DNA of 64,000 nt, taken from the NCBI GenBank assembly GCA_019654715.1, contig BPEH01000003.1:29139-93138 (forward strand). Direction: 5' to 3'. The notes under the pieces were generated by a model. The model saw only the letters and a list, made by a program, of their open reading frames with translations, did no database searches and had not been told where the DNA came from. Shown piece after piece: positions 17,482-27,145 of the stretch. Within the stretch, counting starts at the first letter, position 1. Every line of letters begins with the position of its first letter. The position numbers and the translations under genes are program-made. The DNA comes from Fidelibacterota bacterium. GTDB lineage: Bacteria; Fidelibacterota; Marinisomatia; Marinisomatales; Marinisomataceae.

Positions 17482-18828
17482 ATGAAGCCATCTGATATTA
17501 GAAAAGTTATTGGTAGCAGTATCTTAGCGGACGGGATGTCCCCAATCATTGATTTAGAAAAATCTCACGGTTCTTGGTTAGTAGATAAAGTAACTGGGAA
17601 AGAATATCTTGATTTGTTTTCAATGTTTGCTTCATTATCTGTTGGATATAACCATCCTTATGTATTAGAGCAGTCAGAGCGCTTAAAAGTTGCTGCAATT
17701 AATAAACCTACCAACTCAGATGTCTATTCTTTAGAACTAGCAGAATTTATGGAAACATTTAAACGTGTTGCCCAACCTAGTTATTTACCTCATACGTTCT
17801 TTATTGAAGGAGGAACATTGGCTGTAGAGAATGCGCTAAAGGTTGCTTTTGATTGGAAGCGTAGAAAAAATTTAGCTAAAGGAAGCAGCGCAAAAGGGGA
17901 GAAAGTAATCCATTTTAAAGAGTCTTTTCATGGTCGTTCCGGATATACAATGTCATTAACCGATTCTCCCGATAAAAGAAAAACCATGTATTTTCCCAAG
18001 TTTGATTGGCCAAGAGTTACCAATCCAAAAATTACATTTCCTCTAGAGAAAAATTTAGATCAAGTGATTGCATTAGAGAACCAGGCTTTCACAGAAATAA
18101 AAGATGCTATTTCTTCCAATCCAGACAATATTGCTTCTATTATTATTGAACCAATTCAGGGAGAGGGAGGCGATAATCATTTTCGATGTGAGTTTTTCCA
18201 GGAATTGAGAGAAATTGCCAATGAGAATGATATCATGCTTATTTATGATGAAGTGCAAACAGGGATTGGCGTTACAGGGAGAATGTGGGCACATCAACAT
18301 TTTGCAGCACATGAATGTAGCGATTGTTGCTGTGGAGAAGATTCATCTGCTAAGCCTGATATTATTGCATTTGGTAAGAAAACTCAGGTATGCGGTATTG
18401 CAGTGAGCAATCGCGTGGAAGAAGTAGAGAACCATGTATTTGCAGAATCTAGTCGATTAAATTCCACATGGGGTGGCAATTTGGTTGATATGGTGCGACT
18501 TACTATCTATTTAGAATTAATAGAGAAAGAGAACCTAGTGGAGAAAGCTGAAAAAACTGGAAATTATTTGTTAAATCGTTTATACGCACTTCAGGAACAA
18601 TATCCCAATCTTGTTTCTAATGCGCGAGGAAGAGGATTGTATTGCGCATTCGATCTTCCTTCTGGAGACAAAAGAGATAAGTTGGCAGAATTGCTTTTAG
18701 AAGAAGGATCAATTTTATTAGGATCTGGACATCAATCTATCCGTTTTCGTCCTCATTTAAATGTAAAAACTGAAGATATTGATTTTGGGATAGATTGTTT
18801 TAAAAAAGCTCTAGATAAGTTAGGGTAA
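17482..18828 (+). CDS. lat: L-lysine 6-transaminase
   Basis: A 448-residue class III PLP aminotransferase that moves the epsilon-amino group of lysine to 2-oxoglutarate, giving 2-aminoadipate semialdehyde. Distinctive Lat features are SILADGMSPIIDLEKSHG at the start, LDLFSMFASLSVGYNHP, EPIQGEGGD, YDEVQTGIG, the PLP lysine in FGKKTQVCG (Lys299-300) and RLNSTWGGNL. Between MWAHQHF and PDIIAFGKK there is an insert with CSDCCC (Cys279, 282, 283, 284) that the actinobacterial enzyme, as I remember it, lacks. It follows the membrane block by 4 bp and overlaps the rsmI start by one base. Confidence 0.9.
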   Translation: MKPSDIRKVIGSSILADGMSPIIDLEKSHGSWLVDKVTGKEYLDLFSMFASLSVGYNHPYVLEQSERLKVAAINKPTNSDVYSLELAEFMETFKRVAQPSYLPHTFFIEGGTLAVENALKVAFDWKRRKNLAKGSSAKGEKVIHFKESFHGRSGYTMSLTDSPDKRKTMYFPKFDWPRVTNPKITFPLEKNLDQVIALENQAFTEIKDAISSNPDNIASIIIEPIQGEGGDNHFRCEFFQELREIANENDIMLIYDEVQTGIGVTGRMWAHQHFAAHECSDCCCGEDSSAKPDIIAFGKKTQVCGIAVSNRVEEVENHVFAESSRLNSTWGGNLVDMVRLTIYLELIEKENLVEKAEKTGNYLLNRLYALQEQYPNLVSNARGRGLYCAFDLPSGDKRDKLAELLLEEGSILLGSGHQSIRFRPHLNVKTEDIDFGIDCFKKALDKLG

Positions 18829-19519
18829 TGTCGAATAAAGGTAGATTATATATCGTTGCCACTCCGATTGGCAATTTAAAGGATTTTACATTCAGGGCTA
18901 TCGATACTTTACAAGAAGTTGATCATATTTTTGCCGAAGATACACGTAAATCTATTCAATTAATGAAACATTATGATATCACGACCAATTTAGATAGTTA
19001 TCATGAACACAATACCACCCAAAAGATTCCTAAAATTATCAGGTTATTAAACGAAGGGAAGGATATTGGATTAATTTCTGATGCGGGTACACCAAATATT
19101 AGTGATCCAGGATACAAATTAATCAGAGCATGTATTGATGAAGCAATTGATATTATTCCTATTCCAGGAGCTTCTGCTGTAACAACAGCTCTTAGTGCGT
19201 CAGGCTCCCATCTGATTCGTTCTTTTTTTTAGGATTCCTCCCGCAGAAAAAAGGAAGAAAAAAGAAAATTTCTTTTTTAAAGAGTTTAGAAAATACTATA
19301 ATTATATTTGAGAGTCCTCATCGATTACTAAAAACGTTGAGGGAATTGCATGACGAATTAGGCGAAAGACCAATTATCGTTGCAAGAGAGTTGACAAAAT
19401 TATACGAAGAAATTGTACGAGGAAACTTTAGCAGTGTAATTGAATTTTTTGAGTCAAAAAAAGTAAAAGGTGAAATAGTAATTATTATTGGAAAAGATGA
19501 TGACAGAGTCTACTTCTAG
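18828..19519 (+). CDS. rsmI: 16S rRNA (cytidine1402-2'-O)-methyltransferase (frameshifted)
   Basis: SAM-dependent tetrapyrrole-methylase-fold enzyme that methylates the 2'-O of C1402 in 16S rRNA. Seen: LYIVATPIGNLKDFTFRAID, FAEDTRKS, LISDAGTPNISDPGYKLI and PGASAVTTALSASG. The frame breaks near 19204; restoring a base gives GLPSDSFFFLGFLPQKKGR. A second break near 19260 leads to LENTIIIFESPHRLLKTL, then RPIIVARELTKLYEE and ends GEIVIIIG. These are classic RsmI blocks, so the gene is probably intact in the organism. Its 3' end overlaps the start of tmk. Confidence 0.9.
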
Positions 19520-20129
19520 AGGGAAATTTATCACGTTTGAAGGTATTGATGGTTGTGGAAAAACTACGCAAGCAGAAATGTTGCTAGAATTACTGGAAAA
19601 ACAAGAATTATCAATTAGTTTTGTAAGAGAACCTGGTGGCGATCCTATATCGGAATCAATTCGTAAACTCCTATTGCATTCAGAAGAAATAATGTCTGAT
19701 CGTGCAGAAGCATTATTAATGATTGCGAGTAGGGCACAATTAACCGATAAAGTTATTCTTCCCCATCTATTGAATGGAAGATGGATGATTGCAGATCGTT
19801 ATGCTGATTCTACGCTTGCATATCAAGGAGGAGGCAGAGGATTAAACAGTACTGCCCTCGAAGAAATTAATTATTTTGGAACATATACTCTGAAACCTGA
19901 TTTAACTTTCTTTATTGATATTTCTGTTGAGGAAGCAAACAAAAGAATGTCTGTCTCTAGAGATAGGATTGAAAAAGAAGGACAAGAATTCCAACAAAGA
20001 GTACGTGATTTTTATACAAACCTACACACAAAAGAACCAGAACGTGTAATGTTGATTAATGGGGAAAACTCAATTGATGCAATTCATAATGAAATTTCGT
20101 CTATTGTAAGTGAAAAATTGATATCATGA
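19500..20129 (+). CDS. tmk: Thymidylate kinase
   Basis: Phosphorylates dTMP to dTDP. The P-loop is FEGIDGCGKTT, then VREPGGDPISE, the DR motif in MIADRYADSTLAYQGGGR and PDLTFFIDI. I choose ATG 19500 (MTESTSRGKF); in-frame starts exist at 19497 and 19488. About 209 residues, normal for the family. Overlaps the rsmI end and shares ATGA with the following protease gene. Confidence 0.94.
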   Translation: MTESTSRGKFITFEGIDGCGKTTQAEMLLELLEKQELSISFVREPGGDPISESIRKLLLHSEEIMSDRAEALLMIASRAQLTDKVILPHLLNGRWMIADRYADSTLAYQGGGRGLNSTALEEINYFGTYTLKPDLTFFIDISVEEANKRMSVSRDRIEKEGQEFQQRVRDFYTNLHTKEPERVMLINGENSIDAIHNEISSIVSEKLIS

Positions 20130-21805
20130 AGCAATTAAAAAAATTATCTTTTATAACCTTAATAATTACGGTTTGTTTCTTCGGATTATTGCGAAGTCAA
20201 CAGCTTGATATTTATCGTGAAATTGCACGATCTCAACAGCAAATCATGACCGTTTATAAGTATCTTGTTACTGAGTATATCCATGAGTTAGATATCCCAG
20301 AATTAACATCAACAATTATCAATTCGATGTTAGAAAATTTTGATCCATATACCGAATATTATGGAGAGAAAGATTTGGAAGATTTAAATATTAAAACTAC
20401 AGGGGAATTTAGTGGAGTAGGGTTGCAGATTTATATGTATGAAGATCAGCTAACAGTAGTAGGGCCAATTGAAGGTTCTCCGGCTTTTCCGTGCGGGTAT
20501 TTTTACTGGAGATAAAATTACTCATATTGATGGAGTTTCTACCGATGGAAGGGAAACTCAAAGATGCGACCAGTAAGATTCGAGGAGAAAAAGGTACAGA
20601 TGTAATATTAACCATTAAAAAACCGATTACAGAAGAAGTGCATGATTATACCATTAATCGTGATATTATTTCATCAAAGATATTCCATACTATGGGATGG
20701 TTGATCCAGCGGTCGGATACCTCAGAATAACCAATTTTTCAGAAAATACTCCAAGAGAAGTAAACAATGCATTCCTATCCCTAATGAACGAAGGAACAGA
20801 AAATATTATTATTGACTTAAGAGATAATCCTGGAGGATTGCTCTCCTCATCATTGGATGTATTAGATCTGATATTGCAAAAAGATCTAGAAATGGTTTCA
20901 ACCAAAGGACGTAGTGGAAAGATATTAAAAAAATAAGATCATTAAATAGAGCATTGCTCCCTCAGGATATTGATATTACAGTCTTAATTAATGAAGGCAG
21001 TGCATCTGCAAGTGAAATTGTTGCTGGTGTGTTGCAAGATCATGATAGGGCAGTAATTGTCGGATCACCATCATTTGGAAAAGGATTGGTCCAATCTGTG
21101 ATTGCAATCAACAATAAATCCGCGTTAAAAATTACCAATTCGAAATATTATATTCCAAGTGGGCGTACCCTACAAAAAAGAGAATATATTGATAAAGAGT
21201 TGCTTACAGATAAAGCAACGGGTTTAAGATTCATTATTTACCACAAAAGCAGGACGAAAAGTCCCTTTGGGGGGGAGGCATTGCTCCCGATATTTTAGTT
21301 GAAAATTTGGGAAAAGTATCCATTAGCTGTTTCGATCTTACGCAATGGAGGATTTTTCCGTTTTGTACAACAAACAAGCGATCAATATGATTCTTCAGAT
21401 GCAGTAGTCAATGATATTACTTTAATGAACAAATTTGCTGATTTTATTAAAGAAAACGATATTGCAGGATACGTAGATGGTGAAGGCGATTTAGAAAAAG
21501 CAAAAGAAAAACTGGTTAAAGAAGACGAACCAAAAAATATATTCTTAAATAATGCATTTAATGTTATTGAAAATCAAATCAAGAAATCACAAACTGCCAT
21601 GTTTGATGATGAGAAAGGGTTTCATTAGAAAAATGTTATTAGGAGAATTTGCCTTCTATTATGATGGAACAAAGGAAGATATGAATTTTTACTTCAGGGT
21701 GATAAAACAGTTCAGAAATCATTAGAAATCCTTCTTGATGACGCCCTGTATTCTTCTATCCCAACTGCACCTGAAGAAAAACAAATTGCGTTAACGGAAA
21801 ATTAG
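20126..21805 (+). CDS. ctpA: S41 C-terminal processing protease (frameshifted)
   Basis: Periplasmic serine protease of the CtpA/Prc family. The N-terminal signal anchor is LSFITLIITVCFFGLL. Then come the helical MLENFDPYTEYYG region and a PDZ domain (GEFSGVGLQIYM to GEKGTDVILTIKK). The catalytic core has GYLRITNFSENT, IIDLRDNPGGLL, the Ser in NEGSASASEIVAG and the Lys in SPSFGKGLVQS, and SGRTLQKR follows. The frame breaks repeatedly (near 20490, 20545, 20690, 20935, 21220, 21265 and 21640-21690). Continuing motifs across each break point to sequencing error. The 3' end is taken at the stop after EEKQIALTEN. Confidence 0.88.
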
Positions 21806-21811
21806 CGATCT

Positions 21812-23536
21812 ATGGCATCTGAATCACATGCCGGTTTTTCTATAAGTTTTTTTTTTAAAGACAATAATATTTCAACTGTATTTACCCTCTGTGGAGGACA
21901 CATTTCACCTATCTTAGTTGGATGTGAATCTGAAGGAATAATATTGTTCAAGTAAGAGACGAAGCTTCGGCAGTGTTTGCTGCAGATGCTACTTCAAGGA
22001 TAACGGACACCATTGGTGTTGCAATTGTGACTGCGGGTCCGGGAGTGACCAATACAATGACAGCAATCAAAAATGCACAATTAGCCCAATCTCCTTTGTT
22101 GTTGATTGGTGGAGCAGCTGCAACCCTATTAAAAGGAAAAGGGTCGTTGCAAGATATCGATCAATTATCATTAATGAAACCACATGTTAAATCCGCAGTT
22201 TCTGTAAAAAGATGTCGAGATATTGTCCCAGTACTCCATAATGCTATTAATCGTGCTGTTTCTGATGTGCCTGGTCCTGTATTTGTTGAACTTCCTATTG
22301 ATTTACTCTATCCAGAAGAAATGATTCGAGAACAGCATTTGTCACAAGTCTCTTCAAATTCATTGGTTGGTAAAGTGTTTAAATGGTATGTAGAACACCA
22401 CCTAAAGAATGTGTTTTCTAAAGGAAAATCTCTCATTATTCCTCGGAAGAAAAACATTAAAAATGCAAGCCAGTCTGCAATTGATAAAGCAGCGATTACA
22501 ATTCATGAATCAGTAAGACCAGTCGTATTGCTTGGAAATCAAATTATCCATAATAAAGAGTTTTTAGATCGGTTTATTCAAAGCTTAAAAAAGCTATCTA
22601 TTCCAACCTATACATCAGGGATGGCTCGAGGATGCTTAGGAAAAAAAGATTCATTTTTCTTCGTCATAATCGTAAACATGCCTTAAAAAATGCAGATGTT
22701 GTGATTACCGCAGGCGTTCCACTAGATTTTCGTTTAGGTATGGATTTTCCATCAATTCTGATGCAAAGATTATTGCCTTAAACAAGAGCAAAAAAGATCT
22801 TGTGAAAAATCGAAGACCATACCTACAGCTTAAAGGAGATCCATCAAGAAGTATTTATGAGATTGCCAAGACTATTAATACACCGGATTGTGAAGCATGG
22901 TTAGAAGAATTGCAACAAATGGAACAGAAAAGAGAGAATGAAATTTTAGCACAAGCAGAAATGGACACAGAATTTATTAATCCTATTAAAGCATGTACTA
23001 CCATCAATGATGTATTGGATGAAAATAGTATTATTATTGCCGATGGGGGTGATTTTGTAGGAACAGCTTCTTATGTTTTACGTCCTCGAGCTCCATTAAG
23101 CTGGTTGGATCCAGGGGCCTTTGGAACATTAGGGGTTGGCGGTGGATTTGCCTTAGGAGCAAAAAGTGCGTTTCCAAACAAAGAGGGGTGGATTATTTAT
23201 GGGGATGGAGCCTGTGCATTTAGTTTAGCAGAATTTGATACTTTTGTTCGTCATAAATTGCCCGTGATTGCTATAGTAGGAAATGACAGTTCTTGGCAAC
23301 AAATTGCTCGAGAACAAGTCGAAATGCTCGGTAGCGACATCGGAACCAATCTAAACGATACCAACTATCATCAAGTAGCAGAAGGGTATGGAGGCAAAGG
23401 ATTTTTGGTAACCGAAATTTCCCAATTACGTGATGTCTTATTGCAAGCCAAATCTGATGCGAAAACGGGAACGCCCGTCCTTATTAATATGCGTATCGGA
23501 AAAACGGATTTTAGAAAAGGATCAATTTCAGTTTAA
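21812..23536 (+). CDS. ThDP-dependent lyase, ILVBL/HACL2-like (frameshifted)
   Basis: Thiamine-diphosphate enzyme of the acetolactate synthase superfamily. The N-terminal Pyr domain has [13 protein letters not shown] with the catalytic Glu, then [16 protein letters not shown] and [14 protein letters not shown]. The C-terminal PP domain has [20 protein letters not shown], the GDG of [28 protein letters not shown] and REQVEMLGS, ending [11 protein letters not shown]. This C-terminus resembles human ILVBL (2-hydroxyacyl-CoA lyase 2) more than true IlvB. It therefore may cleave 2-hydroxyacyl-CoA or a related ligand rather than make acetolactate. The frame breaks near 21850, 21945, 22655 and 22738. 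It starts 6 bp after ctpA. Confidence 0.75.
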
Positions 23537-23899
23537 TGAACACAATTAAGCTTCTTACCATTGGGTTAATGTCTTTTTTTTATATCACTACAGGTATTAA
23601 ACATTTTACTGAACCAGAATGGTTTTTACAGATTTATCCACCATTTCTACCATTGGGCTTGCAGCAGTCTATATCAGTGGATTTTTTGAAGTATTGTTTG
23701 GTGTTTTGCTTTTAATTCCTAAACAAGGTATCATGCAGCTTGGGGACTTATTGTACTGTTAATTGCTGTATTTCCAGCAAATATTTATCTAGCATATACC
23801 AATGGAGCTGCAATGGATATTTCTCCCGAATTAGCTTGGGGAAGATTACCATTTCAAGTATTATTTATTGGGTTAGCATATTGGCATTCTGATGATTGA
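23536..23899 (+). CDS. DoxX-like membrane protein (frameshifted)
   Basis: About 120 residues in two or three shifted pieces: [39 protein letters not shown], then GFFEVLFGVLLLIP, IVLLIAVFPANIYLAYT and LPFQVLFIGLAYW. The pattern of four hydrophobic helices with GxxHFxxPEWF is typical of small DoxX-family proteins. Breaks lie near 23660 and 23735. It overlaps the stop of the ThDP lyase gene (TAATGA). Function unknown; some relatives are linked to redox or thiosulfate metabolism. Confidence 0.68.
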
Positions 23900-23987
23900 A
23901 AAATTGTTTAGCCTGTTACCCGAAAAGACTCAAAATAGAATTATGCATTTCTTTGCACGTTTAATTATATTTGCAAAGGGCGATTAG
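23892..23987 (+). CDS. Possible 31-residue leader or small peptide
   Basis: ATG 23892 overlaps the stop of the DoxX-like gene (ATGATTGA) and opens MIEKLFSLLPEKTQNRIMHF, ending FARLIIFAKGD. Its stop lies inside the D-arm region of the following tRNA-Val. It has an amphipathic, partly hydrophobic character. The start overlap is the only positive sign, and it may be chance. Confidence 0.25.
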   Translation: MIEKLFSLLPEKTQNRIMHFFARLIIFAKGD

Positions 23988-24051
23988 CTCAGCTGGTTAG
24001 AGTACCTGGTCGACATCCAGGGGGTCACTGGTTCAAATCCAGTATCGCCCA
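23978..24051 (+). tRNA. tRNA-Val (GAC)
   Basis: A 74-nt tRNA. Acceptor GGGCGAT (23978-23984) pairs with ATCGCCC (24044-24050), discriminator A24051. The anticodon stem CCTGG/CCAGG closes the loop TCGACAT, so the anticodon is GAC (Val). The T arm contains GGTTCAAATCC. CCA is not fully encoded (ACA then A). The ATG of the next gene is only 3 bp downstream. Confidence 0.96.
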
Positions 24052-24054
24052 CAA

Positions 24055-24393
24055 ATGAGAAAATTATTAACTATAATATTTCTATTTGGAGCAACCTTTG
24101 CTCAGGCTCCTGAAAAAGTATCTCCGGATGTATATAAAGTCGTTTTTGAAAATGAGAATGTTAAAGTTTTAGAAGTGACTTTTGAGCCGGGTCAAAGCGA
24201 TAAAATGCATCGTCATAATCGTATGGTCTATTATGTGATTGCAGGTGGTATTATGCAAATTACCTCATCTGATGGTACAGTGAATGTTGCAGAGATTAAA
24301 GAAGGTTCTTCTGCTCAACAAGATCCTGTTGTTCATCGGGTAAAAAATATAGGAAAAACCAGAGCAAAACTTATCGTTGTTGAAGAAAAATAA
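24055..24393 (+). CDS. Secreted cupin-domain protein
   Basis: A 112-residue protein with a signal peptide (MRKLLTIIFLFGATFAQA) and a single cupin barrel. Motif 1 is GQSDKMHRHNRMVYYVIAGG with two His that could bind a metal. Motif 2 is DPVVHRVKNIGKT with one more His. The usual Glu of motif 1 is not obvious. Small periplasmic cupins like this have varied roles, so the substrate is unknown. The start codon sits 3 bp after the mature 3' end of tRNA-Val, leaving no room for a ribosome binding site of its own. Confidence 0.78.
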   Translation: MRKLLTIIFLFGATFAQAPEKVSPDVYKVVFENENVKVLEVTFEPGQSDKMHRHNRMVYYVIAGGIMQITSSDGTVNVAEIKEGSSAQQDPVVHRVKNIGKTRAKLIVVEEK

Positions 24394-24405
24394 TTAATTT
24401 ATTAT

Positions 24406-25715
24406 ATGAAACTAGAAGATTTAGTAAAACTCATTCCTTCTGAATCAATTCTTAGGGTAATCCGATCTTCTTTGATGACACGGTTTGCCGACCTTAGTCT
24501 GCGAGATAAAAAAAGAAAAGAATTTGAACTACGACGAAAGCAAAGAATAGAACCCCATAGGCTTTTGTTTTTCTTTCAATCGAATGATCCGTATTCAACT
24601 TTGGCGGCACAATTTCTTCATCAAATACAAGCCTCATACGACGTTAAATTAGAAATTTATTTATTGGGAGAAGAAGGGTATGATGCGCTTCCAGAGCCTG
24701 AAATGTATCGGAAATATGTATTTAGTGATGTACAAAAAATTGCTCCGTATTACGACATTGATTTCTCAAACACACATATTCCTTCTGCAGAGGAAAAAGA
24801 TCGTTTTTTGAGCCATTTATGTAGCTTAAATCAAGAGGAATTAATCGAACAACTTCCTAGCATAAGTTTGAAATTCTGGAAAGGACAATTTTTAGGAAAT
24901 ACATGTTCTGAAAAAGTGATAGAAGATACCTTAAAACAAGGCAATGAAAAACGCGATGAATGTGGCCATTATTTAGGTGCAATTTTCCACTATGGAGGGG
25001 AAAATTATTGGGGCATTGATCGTATTAATTTTTTATTAGAACGCTTAGAAGCATTAGGGGTAAAGAAAGGCGCATCATTGCGTGTCAATCCAGCATTAAG
25101 TTCTCATCCAAGTCACCAATTGTCTGATGTAAAAACTTGAAATCTTCTTTTCGGCAAATAGTCCGTATACTTATTTGGCATTTGATCGTGTGAAAAAGTT
25201 AGGAGAAACCTATGGAATTCCTATTGTCGTACGACCTATTATGCCAATGTTGATGCGTCAAATGGATATATCACGAAGGAAAGGATTTTATATTCTTTCG
25301 GATTCTGCACGTGTTGCTGAAAAACTAGAAATTCCCTTTGGAAAAGTTCAAACCCCAATTGGGTATCCTTTACGAAGAATTTATTCATTATTTCCATATG
25401 TGAATTCCCATGGCAAAGGATTTGAATATTTACACAAATGCATGGAAGCAATTTTTGCAACAGGAACCCAGGTGGGGTCAAAGGTATTTTTACAACAACT
25501 ATTAACCGATTTGGATTTGGATGCTGATGAAGGATTTAAGCATTTAGATGCAACCGATTGGGAAGCGGGGTTTGAGAAGAATCGATTGGATATGTATAAA
25601 GTAAATTGTTGGGGAGCGCCTACCTTTAAATTGTTCCATAACAATAAGAATATTTTATCCATATGGGGCCAAGATCGTATTTGGGTAGTTTGAAGAAGAA
25701 TTAAAGAAGTTGTAG
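24406..25715 (+). CDS. Tandem DsbA-fold (HCCA-isomerase-like) protein (frameshifted)
   Basis: About 435 residues in two thioredoxin/DsbA-like halves. The first half begins after a basic helix and reads LLFFFQSNDPYSTLAAQFL, with a helical insert and GENYWGIDRINFLLERL. The second half reads FFSANSPYTYLAFDRVKKLG, then KVNCWGAPTFKLF and GQDRIW, as in 2-hydroxychromene-2-carboxylate isomerases, which use glutathione. Each half has S/NxPYxxL at the active-site helix, with no CxxC. Frame changes occur near 25136 and 25690. Two fused copies are unusual; isomerase or glutathione-transferase activity is only a family guess. Confidence 0.7.
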
Positions 25716-25745
25716 ATTAAGGTAATAAGGAAAGGGGATTTTAGA

Positions 25746-26406
25746 ATGAATTTAAGTGAACTAAATAATAAGCTAGACAGATTTCACCTATTAAATCATC
25801 CATTTTATGTCGCATGGGAAAAAGGAGAATTAACACAAGAAATACTGCAGGATTACGCAGAACAGTATTATCAACATATCAAAGCATTTCCTAGATACAT
25901 TAGTGCTACACATTCTATGTGTGAAGATATCGAAAAAAGAAAAATACTTTTGGACAATCTAAGCGACGAAGAAGATCTTCATAAAGACCACCCAATGCTT
26001 TGGAAACAATTTGCGTTGGCAGCAGGTGCAGATGAGAATAGTTTGGATTCGGTGAAACAGGAATATTTTACTTCAGATTTGATTGAAAATTTCTTTCGTT
26101 TATCGCGTTCTTCTTATGCAGAAGGACTTGGGGCATTGTATGCATATGAGCGTCAAGTACCTGAAATTGCTGAAACCAAAATTAAAGGATTGATTGATCA
26201 TTATAATATTTCAACAAACCAAGGATTGGAATATTTTGTTGTGCATAAAGATGCTGATGTATTGCATCGTGAACAGAGTGAACAACTGATGTTACAAACT
26301 AAATGAAGAAGAACAAATTCTTGCTAAAGAAGCTGCATTCTCTACTGTACATATGTTGTGGAGTTTTTTATCTGGTCTCTGTGATAAGCATAACATTAAG
26401 AATTAA
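25746..26406 (+). CDS. CADD/PqqC-like di-iron protein, putative PABA synthesis (frameshifted)
   Basis: About 220 residues of the TenA/PqqC fold. The text matches the CADD family well: LLNHPFYVAWEKGELTQEI, YAEQYYQHIKAFPRYISATH and LDNLSDEEDLHKDHPMLW, with a histidine-rich C-terminus (FVVHKDADVLHREQ). In Chlamydia, CADD is a di-iron oxygenase-type protein that replaces the usual PabABC route to p-aminobenzoate for folate. The glutamates and histidines expected for metal binding are visible. One frame change near 26303 connects to EEEQILAKEAAFSTVHMLW. The role here is inferred from the family. Confidence 0.75.
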
Positions 26407-26430
26407 AAAGATTTTAATTCAAACCAAAAA

Positions 26431-27093
26431 TTGAGAATACAAAAGAAGATTCAACAACGTTTCTATTCTAATAAAGAAGAGAGAATCAACATATTAAGCC
26501 ATGGGTTTGGACTAATCTTAAGCATCATCGCATTTGTTTTCTTATTGCTACGTGCATTGGAGAATGGAAATTCAATTTATATTTTTAGCCTTACTGTTTT
26601 TGGTCTCAGTTTAATATTGTTGTATACTGCGTCAACTTTGTATCATAGTACTCAAGAGCCTGTTGCGCGCAATCGTTATAGAATGCTAGATATGATTGCG
26701 ATTTATGTATTGATTGCAGGTTCTTATACTCCTTATGCGCTTGTAATGCTTAAAGGAGTTGAAGGATGGAGGTTGTTCGGGATTATGTGGTTGATTGCGT
26801 TTGTAGGAGCGATTTGGAAAATTTTTACAACGGGAAGATATAATGTTGTTTCTACCTTGCTTTATTTGTGTATGGGATACATATGTCTTTTCTATATCAA
26901 TCCATTATTGGCACAATTGCCTTATGAAGGGTTGATATGGTTGATTAGCGGTGGGGCTGCATATACAATCGGGGTATTTTTCTATGCCATGGATGACAAA
27001 ATTCCATATAATCATGCCATCTGGCATGCTTGTGTACTGTTTGGAAGCTTTAGTCATTTTATGTCGGTATTCTTCTACGTATTACCATCATAA
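26431..27093 (+). CDS. trhA: Hemolysin III family membrane protein
   Basis: A 220-residue PAQR/hemolysin III protein with seven membrane helices. Typical marks are ERINILSHGFGLILSI near the start, STLYHS with the first metal-ligand His, RMLDMIAIYVLIAGSYTPY and the C-terminal HAIWHACVLFGSFSHF with two more His. The TTG at 26431 is used as the start; the first methionine would otherwise be internal. Relatives affect membrane homeostasis; true haemolysis is unproven for most. Confidence 0.88.
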   Translation: MRIQKKIQQRFYSNKEERINILSHGFGLILSIIAFVFLLLRALENGNSIYIFSLTVFGLSLILLYTASTLYHSTQEPVARNRYRMLDMIAIYVLIAGSYTPYALVMLKGVEGWRLFGIMWLIAFVGAIWKIFTTGRYNVVSTLLYLCMGYICLFYINPLLAQLPYEGLIWLISGGAAYTIGVFFYAMDDKIPYNHAIWHACVLFGSFSHFMSVFFYVLPS

Positions 27094-27145
27094 TAGATAT
27101 TGCTTTGAAGTTTAATCTGTTTTTCCTATTATAGCGCCAATATTT

